From: Trema orientale
Lineage: Eukaryota; Streptophyta; Magnoliopsida; Rosales; Cannabaceae
Length of the DNA: 64,000 nucleotides
Reading direction: 5' to 3'
Assembly (NCBI GenBank): GCA_002914845.1
Contig: JXTC01000076.1
Coordinates: forward strand, 526,064 to 590,063
Part shown: positions 33,917-47,366 of the stretch, in pieces
How the letters are laid out: the number at the start of each line of letters is the position of its first letter
Position numbering within the stretch: the first letter of the stretch is position 1
Position numbers and translations under genes: made by a program
The notes under the pieces: model-generated
What the model was told of the DNA's origin: nothing
Database searches by the model: none
What the model saw: the letters and a program-made list of their open reading frames with translations, nothing else

Positions 33917-36900
33917 TCAGAAAGTCCTCGAGTACTTGCGGATTTCATACATTATCGAAGATATGGAGACCAAATCCTTGTTGAGTGCAGAACCTCCGAC
34001 GATCTTCTTTATGCAATCCGAGAGTCTAGTATAATAAAGCAGTAGCTGAGTCAATGCAGCCCTCAAAATTTCCATACCACACAAGAAGTTGCTGAAAGAC
34101 GTGATGACATCTTTGTGCATCAGCTCAATGGCAACTTTCCATCTACTGCCAAAATCCTTCACCAGTGGCTCAACCTCAGCAACAGTTATTGGCCTCTCCG
34201 AACTGCCACTCGGGTCCTCCGCTGATGGGATAAGAAACTTGCAAATCAGTGCTATTCAACAGAGCACTTACTGGTTTCAGAGTGTAGAGTTGATTACACA
34301 CTTACAAGCTCGGGTTTTAACAAATTTGATCAAGTCATTGAAATGCTCCAGAAGCAATTCTTCCTGCATAGAAAAACAAATGAACTCAAGACAAACAGCT
34401 ACACAAAAGAAACAACATGCCAAAAAAATTGGATAGTTTTGATTAAGAGGAATAATAGTTCTCTTTTCCTTTTCTTTTTTTTTTTCAATAAAGTTTTATT
34501 GGAACAAGAACCGGAACCTCTGTTTTGCATCCAACAGTAAAACAACCAAAAGCTATTGGTAAAAACCATGAAGTTACTTCATTCAACAAAAAAAATAAAT
34601 AAATAAATAAAAAAAATAAGAGGACCATGAAGTTACCACAAATAATGCTGTGTTGCTCTTCAACAATTCCTCGAAGTGCATTTGAATTTTCCCACCTTCT
34701 GGGCCAGCTTCCTGAAATCCAAATGAACAAACATTGTCAGCGGTCAAAGGATATAGAGAAGTTTTTGAGCGACAAAAATGAGGGTACTGAGCATCAAAAA
34801 GCATAAATCAAATGGTTGTTTACCTTCAGCACAGCAATTGTCATATCATAGTTGTTGATCAAAAACACAGTTTGTAGTTTGGGTTTTGGGAATGTTTTGG
34901 CAAGCTTGATAAGCAAATCATCAACTGCCATTCGCAATCTCTCCAAATTTAATTCTAGCTGCAAACAACATGGCGGGGTATTATCAGAAACATTACGTTT
35001 TTTCTTCAGAAGCTTTTGATAATTCACTCGTTTAGTTAGTTTAATAAATATGTCTCATGACTTCCTTCTCCATACTAACCTGCCCATCTCCATACTCGAC
35101 ATTGAGGTGAATTAGTGAAGCGGTGAATTCAGCATAACGCCTCATGACATAGTGAGGGTGAATATCATCTTCCCACAAAGTTTTCACATTTGCATTGCGT
35201 AGGCTATTCAGATGCATGTCAAAAACCATTTTAAAACGAGGCCATAAGGCAATGTTGACCTGCTCAAACATTAGTTGAAGACATGGTATGTGAGTTAACA
35301 ATCCACCAATTTTCACACTTGATTTGTTTTTAACATGTAATGAGCTATGTTAAAGCTATAAGGATTACTGTGTTCAACTTGTGTTCACATATAATTTATG
35401 TTTTCTAACAGCTATTTTGTTTGGCTTGCCAATGCCTTTTGATTGATTAAAGTTTACTGTATACCAGGTGTAAACTCAACCCCACTCTTCTAATAAACAT
35501 GGTGCAAGACCTATGGTCGATTAAATCCTACAGGATCCTAAAAAGGTGACACCAAGAAAACCAATCATCTGTAAGTACTATGAAAATGCAGAAATATATC
35601 ACAATAAACTATCAACTAAATAAAACATTACCTTGTCTAAATATGAATCCAAGCATGGAATCCGGCGCCTTGACATAACGAGCTATAAAGGAAAGAGTGT
35701 CAGTAACAACTACAGTAAGGCAACGGAGGGCACAATCACAATAATGTTCGTATTACTACTGCTAAACTCTCCTACAACCATGCAAAATATGTCACAGAAT
35801 AACAATATGACAGAGTATAAGGTGAGAAAAGATTCAGAAAAAAGAACATTGAGATCAAACAAAGGGAAGCAAAAGTGTAATTTCCTACATCCCATCTAGT
35901 TGCAATCACTCTCAGAACACTACACATGTATGCATTCAATCATATGCTTTGTCAAAATTTATCTTAAAAGCCACTCTTCCTTTTGGGGAATAAGAAACAG
36001 ACAATTATTTAATATAAAAGTAAAAAGTTACACGGGAACAAGACGTCCCCACAGAAATTAGAGAAACCTAATTCTTTCCACAACAACAGTACCCTTTCTA
36101 AACTCACAACTCCCAAATTCTCATTAAATCAGCAAAAAAAAATTTATTAAACTTCTTAATGCTCTTTACCAAATAGCTCCCAAAATTCACTCTCCTAAAT
36201 TTCTTCCTCCTTAGATGCTTGATCCTCAAAAATACAATTATTTCTTTCACCACACAGCCCAAAGAACAACAATATTTCATAACAACATTCTCCAAATGCT
36301 TCCATGATTCCCGAACTGATCAATGAAGACAACAGAACATGATCTTGACATGACCCAACATAAATTATATTCACCCAAAAACTTCCCCATATCTTTGATG
36401 AAAAGTTACAACGAAGAAATAAATGATCAATGTTTTCCCCAGCATCTCTACAAAGGGCACACCAGCCAGGAGAAATTTATGGCTTACGAGATGCTCGTAC
36501 TCATCTGCAGCCTCATCTGCCGCTAACAACACAACATCTAAAATTGTAGCCCTTGAACAAGTCAAAGAAACATTATCCTGTAGAACTCAACCAAAATTTC
36601 TGAAACTAGCTTGTATAGACTTCCCAGCAAATTGATTGGTCCAAAATCTCTGTTCTTGAATCAGTTCCTATTTTATTTCTTGATATTTTTGGGATAAGGC
36701 ACAAAAATGTATCATTGGTACAAACATTAACCACTCCATTCCTAAATCATTCCTCTAGCACCTTAGCCAAATCACTTTTTGGTCTATGGAGCAGAATTAG
36801 TTTCCGTGATCAGATTTGTGGGACTGTAATTCTTTCCTATTTGCATCAATCCAACTGCCTAATAGTTTTAGGAACAGGAACATGTAAGACTAATGCAGAA

Positions 36901-39900
36901 ACCAACTGAAAACACAAATTTTCTTTTAACAACTAAACACGTGAGAGAAATCAAACACAAATTACAGTGCTAAAGATTGGAATAATACCTGGTGCTGGTG
37001 AATGATGCGAATCATAAGCATTAGGCCTATCGCATCGTAACAATTTGGAAGTATCGAATTGAAATGCTCATCAATGACAGCAAACGGGCCTAATATCAGA
37101 TGATAATTTATTATGTTAATCTAAAATATGCTTAAAAAAAATTAAAAATATATATATAAAAAAGACCCTCTCCAATATGAACTTTTCTAGAGCAGCCACC
37201 AAAGTTAATTAGTAATAAATGAACAAATTTAACAAATTTAGAGATCTGATATAAGTATATCTAGGAAGTGTTAAACACTCCTAATAGAAATTTCCTATTA
37301 CTCCTATTAGCAAAGTGACAATTTACTATTGCTAAAAGTAACCTTGCAGGATGCAGAAAAACCTATGGACGGAACCCCGAGGATAAAGCTTTCCACAATT
37401 AATTGAATAATTATTTTATTATTTTCTTACAATAAGTAAGAAGGAATACTTCGTGCAAGTAATAGAAAATCAATCACTTACCTGCAAAAATATCATAGAA
37501 TATTGATTCCTCCCCAAAGAAATCGCCACAAAAATGATATCTGCAGATTTTAAAGGAGTACTTTTAATGCTTATATCATTATGGACTACCCTTTTAGTTT
37601 CTTTCTCAGACTATTAGTGTATATATATAGGAGGGCAAAGTCAAGAGTACTCTGAAGTAGCAGTATCCATAAGAAGCTTGTGCAAGCTCCTAAAGAGGAC
37701 CTCATAAGGGTACTTGCTGGAGCTGGCTTCAGCTATATGTGGAATTAAAGCTGGTTCATCAATTTCCTGGATAACAAAGAAAAGAGAACGAAGAACACTA
37801 TGGGTTGCAATTAAAGCTTAAATTTTCCCTGTGAAAAACTATGTGCGTTACTTTCACATGAATTAATAGAGTATGAAAAAGAAAGAAAATAAATAACATA
37901 TTCAAATAACCTTCAAAATTTTTATTCTCTCTCCAAGAGCAAAAACAGCAGACCGGTTCTTCAGTGGTTCTCTTCCTCTTGAAAAGAGACTGGTATTTCT
38001 TGTATCTACACCAATCAGATCACTAGCTGTAGCAATATCCAACTGTAGTTTCTCCAGTGCCTGAATATAAGCCCGGAAATGTGCACTTAAAACCTGCAAA
38101 AAAAAAAAAAAAAAATTTCAGTTCACTTCAATACACTACGGAATATTCTTGACTAAAACTAAAGTAACCACTTGTTACTCATAATTCATAATTTAAACCG
38201 AAGTATATGACAGAGACCTTGTTCATCGTGTCAATATATGCCCCACGGACCTCAACAAACACCTCCTTGCCATTTTCCTTGAGGAAGGTAACAACATACC
38301 TACATTTCCATGACTTGCAATTTAAACAAAAGAATAAACTAAATGTCTTTAAAAGTTTAGAGTTGAGAGACTTAAGCTTGAATTTAAGGCATAAAATAAG
38401 CATTAGCTGCAAGATATGGGCGATGCAGAATAATGGCAAACATAAAATAAGAAATTGAACTACCAACTTAGGAGAAAGAAAACAACATGATGGTACCAGA
38501 AATTACTCACTTGTACTTTAAAAGGATGTTCTGCTGAAGGATTTGGATATTAGTTTTAGGTTTTCTCAATGCATAAAGCTTCTGAACAATGAAGTCAAAG
38601 ACCTGGAGAAGAAAAATACAGTTGGCTCAGGGAGATCTTAAAGCAACCAACTCAATTCTTGAACATTTAGGGCTTTCTTGGTAACACCTTCATCTTCTGT
38701 CTTTTACTTTTAAAAGTGAAGTGAAGGGTTGAGATCTTCTCAAGGCATTGTGTAAGAAAACCTCCAATGTTGTTTTCGTTCTTAAAAACAAAAAATAAAT
38801 ACAAAAATACTATCAAGCAAGCTTTAAATCTGACTCTTTTCAAAAACTATAAGAGGCATATACACAGTAACTTTAGCTTCAATAGATGAAGAAAGGAAAC
38901 TTTGGAGCTGGCTACGAATCTTACGCATCATACTCTTAATTAGGTAGGAGAATTTCTGATTCATGCTAACTAGTCAACCAAAAGTGTCTATAAGAATGCA
39001 CATAAGCAATCAATTAAAAGCAGCCATGGGATATAAAAATATCACATGCATAAATTTGGTCAGGGTATAGCATATACTTTTTATGATATAGCTCTAGAAA
39101 CAAAAGTGATTAAGCATGTTACATAATCCATATCAAGGTACACATGCAACTTCAAAAATTCACCTTTGAAACTGCTTTCTGCCGAAGTTTTTCAAGCTCC
39201 GGTTGAACATCTTTCAGAGCTTTTGACATTTTAACCATAGAATCCGCTTCTACAAACTTTAATTTCTTACTAAGAATCTCTAGAGTTCTCATATACTCAT
39301 CATTAACCTGGAGCACGATGAAATCAAGTACGTTAAGGGGACAGGCTAAGTTCCAAACTATGAAAGCAACCATAAAGTAACATGCATGGTTCATCGTCTA
39401 TGGATATGTGCAGTGTAGCTAAACTCTTCTTTATTATACTATTTTCAAACAACAAACCAAAATTCTTTGATGAAAGATAAAACATGTAAAAGACAGAAAT
39501 CCCTGAAATCCTTATTGTTAACAACCCACAAAGCCACCCAAAACATGACTTAATCCCATATGGTATCTTACATCTTCTCACAAACAATACAACGTTCTTT
39601 TGTTTCTTTCTAACCACGTAGACCAACAAATTGCTAGCACAGACAAATTCCACAATTTCTTTCCTTTCTCATTGCTACACCGATAAAACTCCAAATTTAA
39701 AAAGTCTGCACACGATCTAGGAGTTGCCCAAGTTAAACTCTGCCAATAACTCCACCCAGTGTACAAGAGAAAAATCGAGGGATAAATAAATGGTCTATCA
39801 TCTCACAATTGCGCTTACATAACACCCACCAACAACCATATTAACTGCTTCATGTTCATCATTCTTCTTTAGTGTCTTTTTTTATTATTATTTTTTATTT

Positions 39901-42900
39901 TTATTTTTAAAGCTTTCTGGCAATGTGGCATATTCTTGATGATAAATTGAAGATAAATAGTGAATTCAAGGGAATTAAGACAAGGTTAATCCAAAATCAA
40001 CCTTTTACTCATTATAGTTGCTGATGGATTGGGAAAGATGGCAGACGAAAGATGGTAGACAGTGCTAAATGCTTTCATCGATTTACTAATATAACAATCT
40101 TATATTTTATAAAAATAACTAAGACATAAATTGGTCTTTCGTATCAGGCAAGCTGAAAGAATTCACAAAACTAATATAAAATAACTAAATCCTGTTGCTC
40201 ATTACGTTCTAGACTTTAGGACAAATTTAATAGTAGCTTCGTGGAATTCTGCCAAAAACTAGTGTACGATGTGCCATTATCTTTTAGCTCTGCTGGCTGG
40301 TAAGACGTTTCATTGATTTTAGTACTTGGCTTCAAAACAATAGCAATAATAGCAATGATGTGGGTTATGATGACGATGATGATAATGACCATCGCATGAC
40401 TCCAAAAGGAGAATTAGGTGGCACAAAATAATCAGGTCCATTTTATATACCTATATAGGAAATATATTTTTTCATGCATACACACACAACCAGTATATAT
40501 GTACAAACATGAAATATACATACATACACCTATGTGCAAGTGCGGGGTTGGGGTTGGATAGTTAACACATATATACCTCTCCGTCAATAATAATGTCCAC
40601 CATCCTTGGAGGGACTATAATGTCCTCAACAAAATTTGCCAATTTTGACTCAGCCACCTGTTTGAAGAATACAAACATATAGAGAAGGAAGTGAAAAATG
40701 GGAAATAAGAGTGTTAAACATAAATGAGAAGGTAAGAAGCAAAATTTTCAGAATTATTAATTCTGTTCAGGAATAGCACATGCACACAATATCTTTGGCA
40801 AATTTTGCGACAAGAGAAAATTTTTTTTTTGGATAAATTACATCTCCAGACCCAGCAAGAGAACAAGCAATAAACAACTTGAAAGTTGCATGACAAAAGG
40901 TATATTATTTTTAAACCCTGAAAAGCAAACCACTGCATGATACCTTGCGATTCTTTAGCTTCAAACCCATGTCCATTGATTTCTCCTGGAGAATTTTTAT
41001 ATCTGAACTTATAGAACCAATTTCAGCCTGGAAAAAAGAGTCGCTACAAGTATTAATAATCTTGATGATAGCACTACACTTAAAAATGAAGAAACAGTTC
41101 AATAGTACACAAAGAAAAGTTCTGTGCAAAGGGAGAGGGGAGGAGAGTTAACAAGTGAACACAAGAACAAGTAAACTTTATATGACATACAGGAGAGATT
41201 TGAGACATAAGAACAAGTAAAACTCATAAGACATGAATTAGCAGATTAGGCAAAGAAATCATTCAACTAAAATATACATCAGTAAGAACTTCTGCTGTTT
41301 GGGATTCTACATGTCTAATATTTAAAGGCCGAAATCAAACAGATGTTACTAGTCATATATAAAACAAGAAATAAATAAATACATATAACAAATGGTGAGA
41401 GAGAGATTTGAAACATAAAAACAAGTAAACCTTATAACAAATTGTCAGCTAAAGGGGAAAAAAAAAGTCAATAAGAAACGAAAATTTTATTAAAAAGGAA
41501 AGACTGCAGCAATAAGAGGCAGACTAGAGAGAGAAAAAGACAAAGAGGCAAACTACCTGAAATCCACTGAGAAGTGTTTCCATCTGTGACAAAATGTTAT
41601 CACAATCGCGAATTTGGTCATGAAGAGAAACCAAATTGTCGCTCTCTTTTATATAATCCTGCCAAAAAAAATTTGAAATATGAAGAAAGACGAAAAAGAA
41701 TAAATAGAACAAAGGAATATGCCACACAACTTCGAAAAAAAATAAATAAATAAATAATCAACAATTTTATAAGGCTCAAAAGTGACATCCTATATCTGAA
41801 GCTAATGGTTTGTAATGATAACTTGTTCAACAGCCCCGAGAAAAGACGAGAAGAAAAGTATCAAACTCCGAAAATAAAAGTAATTATATTAATTCATGTG
41901 ACTTCTGTTTCTTAAACCTATCGTTGTGTCACATTAATGTAATTTGGTGAAATAATTGTACCAGTTAAAATAGATCAAGTTTCTCTCTCTAGGAGTAACA
42001 CGTACTAATCTTGATTCATGTTTAACCCGAACTAAACACTGTATAAAAGCATACTAATCTTAATTCAGTTTAATACTGCTAAAAAAGATACCTGTTAAAG
42101 ACTAGTTTGTTTCTATAAATGAATACATATTGAGTTGAATCAAGATTAGTATGTTTTTCAACAATACAGAAAAGAGAAGGAAAGAGATTATGGGGACCTC
42201 CTCATCTTAAGCTTCTTGATGCTACAAACTTCTCATATAGCTTCCCATTAAAATTAGCTGAAAAAGTAGTTCCTAAACATCCTTGATCCACCCCCTTCTT
42301 CAATCTCCAAAAAATTTTCTTTATAAAAAAAGAAAATCAAGGGATTCACCATCAATATTATCATAATCTATTTCATAATCAGATTTAAACACCAAAACCT
42401 TCTTTCCAGCTACCTTACATTGCACCACCTCATTTGCAATCAAAGCTACGTCAACCTTCTCTGAGCCTTGAAGCAAGAACCTTAAGCTAAAATCCTGTAG
42501 AAAGTGGTGAGCAAGCTAATATAGCCTAGAATCACCAATCTTAGAAGACCCTAGCTTTTAGGACTAAGAGGCATATATGTCTCTTTTTACATCGTTAATC
42601 ACACCATTAATAGAGAATTCCCTAAAAAATTCCATAAGATCTCCTACTTTTAAAAATAAATAAATAAAATAAAAAATAAAAAAATAGAATGTGATTGTAA
42701 ACCAATCTGAACCAGGTCATTTGTTACCATCATACTCAAACAGTCCTCCAAACATCCTCTTCCTTGAAAGAATGCTCCCAACTCCTCCATCGCTTTCCTC
42801 TCCAATGAATCCCAAACTAGCCCATTGATAACCCAAGTCAATGGTAACAACTTTTGAATTAAATTCTTAAAAAACCTGAACTGGACATATACATCATTAA

Positions 42901-45397
42901 TCACACCATTCAAAATTCCATAAGATGTCCTACTTTTAAAAATAAATAAATAAAATCAAAATTAAAAAAAAAAAAATAGAATGTGATTGTAAACCAATCT
43001 GAACCAGGTCATTTTTTACCATCATACTCAAACAGTCCTCCAAACATCTTCTTCCTCGAAAGAATGCTCCCAACTCCTCCATCACTTTCCTCTCCAATGA
43101 ATCCCAAACTAGCCCATCGATAACCCAAGTCAATGGTAACAACTTTTGAAATAAATTCTTAAAAGAACTGAACTAGTGAAAGAGTTTTCTTTTCATCCAA
43201 GATCGGATCCTTTCTGCCATTTCCAACTCAGAAACAAAGTAATTTTTATTAATCTAATCATTCCATGGACTATTTTGCAGAAAGGAAAAACATCTCCCTT
43301 TACCCATTTCATTTTAGCTTTTCAACACATGGAAACCTCATCTTTAGCTGTGATTTCCTTAAATATGCTTCTAAACTTCCTTTCTTGAAGTAAACTTTGA
43401 TTCAAATTCCGAAGCTTTTATCCAGTAATTTAAGTTTTCCAAATTAGCCTTTTTACTAGTCTCATATCCCCAAAAACAAATTTGATATTCCAGTTTTTAA
43501 CTTCATTCTTAACAAAATCCAGAGACTTCATATATTAACAAAACACACCAATTCATCATGAAATTAACTCCTTCAGTCACCTATACTGGGACCATAGACA
43601 CCTGATTACCATTTAGGCTGCATCATCTAGCTACAGGACTTAAATGACATCTTACCAATTATTATCAAATCCGCCATCAAAACCACGATAGTATAAGTTA
43701 TATAGAAACAACATTCTAAGTACTATAAAAGTTATATAGAAACAACATTCTAAGTACAATAAAAATGGGAATAAAATATATTTACAAGCATATATTCAAA
43801 AGACGTAAAAACATAAACTTATTGTTCAGCCAAAAAAAATATTTCTTTTAAACAACCAAAGACCTGTATCGAGTCCAATTCAACTTGTCGGATGTTGTTC
43901 TCCACCCCTTTCGTATATTCCCGTAGTTTTGTGCCTTTAGATAGAATATTTGCAACTACCTAGCATTGAAATATGATAGGAATCAATATATAAGAGTTTT
44001 AAACCTGACAAAGCTTCAAACATAAAAAACATTGTGGAAAATACAAACTGAACAAATTAAGTAAAGTACACGAGTTGCATTCTAATGTGATCATTCATTA
44101 GTTACAAGGATCATACATAAATTGATATGTGATGATGTAAGCATGGGCACAAATTTTTGAACCACTAGAACTATGCTTCAATCAATTGAGAAAAATAAAA
44201 TCAATAAATGAACAAATATTATTAGTAGAATGTTGCCACGAGAAGCACAATATCTCATCCAGTAACAAAGATGCCACAAAAGTGACTCTTAAAAGTCATG
44301 TATAAAAAATGCCAACTTCAACTAAAATACTCCCTTCTAGCAACAACAACAACAACAGGGAAAAAAAAAAAAAATAGAAAAACAAACAAACAACAACAAC
44401 TACACATCAAAATCTTAAAAATGAGAAGATTCATGACTCGTGATTTTTTTATCAATGCTCTTCAGGTGCTTTCTGTACTGCACTGAAGATCTTCGAGCTC
44501 CTTAAATGGCATATATTGCATAAACAGTAAAGAAACCCTAAAAGGATACCACGTGGAATGTCTAAATATCTATAAACTGCAAACGTTGGACTTTCTACAT
44601 CCCAAGCAACTCATGAACACATCAACTTCAATATATTACTCACCTCATCATTTTTGCATTCTTCTAATTCTTGCTGAAGTCCTTCCAATGATATATCATC
44701 GCTGAACATAAGGGAAAATTATCAAGAAATACTTTTTTCACAACCATATTCAGCTAAACAAGTACTAATTACGGAAGGCAGGGGGAGTCATTCCCTTTGT
44801 TAGTATGTCATGCCAAGCATAATAAGTGGTCAATCATCTTATGTAATCTTGCAATGCACAAGTAAACCAGCAAGCATGTATGTGTGAACCTCACTCTTCA
44901 CAATTTGGCGCTAGGAGAGTGCAAAAGTAACACTACCCATGCTCATGCATGTAGCAACAAAGTGCAACGTTTGCACATGCTAAATTATCCCTATTGTCAT
45001 CTTATTTTTTTTTTCTTTGTGCTAACAAGTTTTCTCTACATCTGATTCGTTTGTTATGAAATTCTCATTACTAGAACAATTAGAAAATCATTAGATTCTC
45101 AATATAAAAAGGCACATATGGTAATTAAAGGACAAACCACATATATGTACCTGCCTGCGTCCTCCTCAACATTAAAGTCCCCAACAAATGTACCCAAATC
45201 AAAAACACTTTTCTGTGTGTCATTATACTCTTGGTAGTAGTGATCCTATCATCACACCCAAAAAAAACTTAGATATTTCATTCTGTAACAAGATTACAGC
45301 TCTAACATAGATATAAACACATAAATACAAAGTATTTCAGACATAATATTGCATAGAAATATGACTGTACCTCTTTGTTGGTTGCAACTTCAGCCAT
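33917..45397 (-). CDS. VPS52: VPS52, GARP/EARP vesicle-tethering subunit (complete)
   Basis: Core subunit of the GARP/EARP tether (with VPS51, VPS53, VPS54) that captures endosome-derived vesicles at the trans-Golgi network; in Arabidopsis this is POK, needed for pollen tube growth (family knowledge). Twenty coding exons: 45371-45397, 45151-45245, 44644-44701, 43864-43959, 41557-41658, 40944-41027, 40577-40657, 39164-39307, 38511-38602, 38218-38299, 37911-38093, 37651-37766, 37482-37540, 36989-37089, 35632-35682, 35080-35259, 34824-34958, 34637-34711, 34306-34363, 33917-34221. All have GT-AG borders and join in phase: 2124 nt, 707 residues, the length I recall for the Arabidopsis protein. Landmarks: MAEVATNKE start, SDNLVSLHDQIRDCD coiled coil, VPPRMVDIIIDGE, ALWPRFKMVFDMHLNSL and the end YEIRKYSRTF. 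Several introns hold LINE remnants but no exon is damaged. Confidence 0.96.
34567..34636 (-). repeat. Duplicated donor-proximal segment in VPS52 intron 18
   Basis: ACCATGAAGTTAC occurs at 34567-34579 and at 34624-34636, separated by an A-rich 44 bp. The copy next to exon 18 contains the true donor (GTG|GTAACTTCATGG on the minus strand). The distal copy is a donor look-alike. Confidence 0.6.
35975..36500 (-). mobile_element. LINE ORF2 remnant in VPS52 intron 14
   Basis: Minus-strand pieces read CALCRDAGENIDHLFLRCNF, then FFGLCGERNNCIFEDQ, the zf-RVT and linker pattern of plant LINEs. It ends at GGAATAAGAAACAGAC, which resembles the 3' end of the family seen in VPS13. Multiple stops are present. 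Confidence 0.7.
39400..39860 (-). mobile_element. LINE ORF2 remnant in VPS52 intron 7
   Basis: Contains SLTWATPRSCADFLNLEF and VVRKKQKNVVLFVRRC-type text matching the C-terminal third of plant LINE ORF2, in broken frames. Neither a tail nor a target duplication is evident. Confidence 0.55.
42589..43168. repeat. Tandem duplication (about 300 bp) in VPS52 intron 4
   Basis: Two units (about 42589-42889 and 42890-43168) share long stretches, including AATAGAATGTGATTGTAAAC and AATGAATCCCAAACTAGCCC. On the minus strand both carry a similar open frame (LPLTWVI(N/D)GLVWDSLERK). Upstream text at 42.3-42.5 kb also reads open on the minus strand (LLQGSEKVDVALIANE). The whole may be an old element ORF; I do not recognise it. 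Confidence 0.65.
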
Positions 45398-47030
45398 GTT
45401 GTTCAACTACATAAGCCTTAGCACATCATCTATGACCGAACTACATTGAAAATAACGTAAAAAAATGTTTAGAACAATAACCATGGCTTCATAACAAGAT
45501 TTTAGGCTGTTGTTGCCAAATATAACATACGTAGCATGCCTTGTTTCAACTTGTCGTATATGCATGGTTCTATTTACAATTACGGATATATGTGTCATAT
45601 ATGGGTAAGAGATTACAAACGAACACCTAAAATGTGGGGAAGATTATATAGTATATACTTTTGAGATGGGCAACCACTTAATTGGTCACATATAAACAAC
45701 CAAACCAAAAGATGTCTAATAAGATATGATCTATATCAACTACCAAGTGAGATGATCATGATCAGCATATATACCCTGAGGAACTGAACCCAATCAATGT
45801 AAGGGAAAAACAAAACAATGAAACGTGTACATGGTGATAATGTTTACTCATAAGCTGCAGTCACATAAACTGTATGATAAATGAAGGGCTAATGTGTTCA
45901 CAAGTTTATATTCTCGCAAAAATATTGAAGGATTGAAGGATTTTTGGGGCTTTACGCACTAATATAAGTTTGTAAAATCAATTTTTTATGCAAAATGCAA
46001 CTATCACTATCCTATATTAAAAACTGACAGTATCAACATAGTTAGTAAACATGGTTTGTACTTCATAAGCAGCCTATATGATTAAGAGGATCTAATCATC
46101 ATAATTTGTTTATTCCATACGGCATCCAAAGGGTACTGAAAAGAAAATTGAACAGACAAACTAATTTATAAGTTATAACCACCCGAATTAAAGACAATCA
46201 AACAAGAATTCATTAGCTCATATAGAGCATCAATGTATAAAATGAAGAGTTGAATGAAATTCCAAGAATAAATCGAATGGAACCAAATGGGCAGTAAAAT
46301 TCGTTTACTGAATAGACAGATCAAAAATTCACCAAGAACAGCTTTACCCAGATGAAAACTTAAGCTAAAACAACAAAAGCCTTTATACCCAGATGAGATT
46401 CTGATCCAAAATTGAGGAGTATCAACTAACGGATTCTGATCCAATAAACAAATCGTCTTGCTCTCAGAGAAAATCACTCAAACACTTGGCGTGCATGATC
46501 TGCATTTCATTTCAAAAGAGAAGAGAATAAGAATAAGACTGTCAGAGCAAAGAAAAATCCAAAATCAACATTGCCAATGCCAATCAGTCATTTGATTTGA
46601 ATCAATACTGTAAACACATAAAAATCTCAAACGAATTTCACAAAACCCCACCCCCAAACCAGGAAAAAAAAATGCGAAAACCAGTGAAGAAATGAGATAT
46701 TTCATATATCACTATGCATGAACTGAAGCTGCAATCGTACTAGAAAAAAAGGTACAATTTCATAAAACAAAATTAGAATCAAAATTGGGTTTGATACAGA
46801 TAATACACGAGCAGAGATATATGTGTATACATATGTATAAGCAAAATGTACGAACAGATTGAGCAAAACCCATTAGAGGATTCAACAAAGGAACAAAAAA
46901 ATAATAAAAGATTATGATGGGTCCCGGAACTCACCAGGGCACTGGATTCGATTATCAGCTTGGGAGGTTTTCTTCTGATGGGTTTAAGCTGACGAGATCA
47001 GATCGATGCGAAGAAGATGACTAGATTTTT
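45398..47030 (-). promoter_or_regulatory. VPS52 5' leader with intron and tiny uORFs
   Basis: A first leader exon ends at about 46935 (CCCTG|GTGAGTTCC). The second begins at 45440 after acceptor TTTCAATGTAG, leaving a 1.5-kb leader intron. The second leader exon holds a three-codon uORF plus stop (MMC, 45429-45418) and an ATG directly followed by TAG (45412-45407), nine nt before the main ATG. The leader exon borders are inferred from splice motifs only. Confidence 0.6.
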
Positions 47031-47199
47031 TTTTTTTTTCTTTTGGGGTGACCTTTTGGGTAATTTGCAGTTTTGCACCAAAAATTAACAGCAATAATCA
47101 CGTGACGTGCACGTGACCTCAGAATTTTATTAAAAAAAAACATTAAATAAAAGCCCTTAATCATTTTTTTTTAATTATTTTATTATGAGATTTATAAAT

Positions 47200-47366
47200 A
47201 AAGGCGCGTCTACAGTAGGAGTGCTCCTACGTAGGGCTCTGTCTATTCACCGTTGGATGGGAATATGTATATGAATAGATTCTCCACAGATTCCCGTTAT
47301 TCCCCACAGATTTCCATCCAACGATAATTAACGTAGGGACGCCTTTACTGTAGCCATCCCCTATTA
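47200..47366. mobile_element. Foldback element at the VPS52 promoter
   Basis: Left arm AGGCGCGTCTACAGTAGG with inner CCGTTGGATGGGAAT pairs with right arm ATTTCCATCCAACG and CTACAGTAAAGGCG in reverse (GGACGCCTTTACTGTAGCC). About 165 bp, non-coding, roughly 170 bp upstream of the inferred VPS52 transcription start. Confidence 0.6.
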
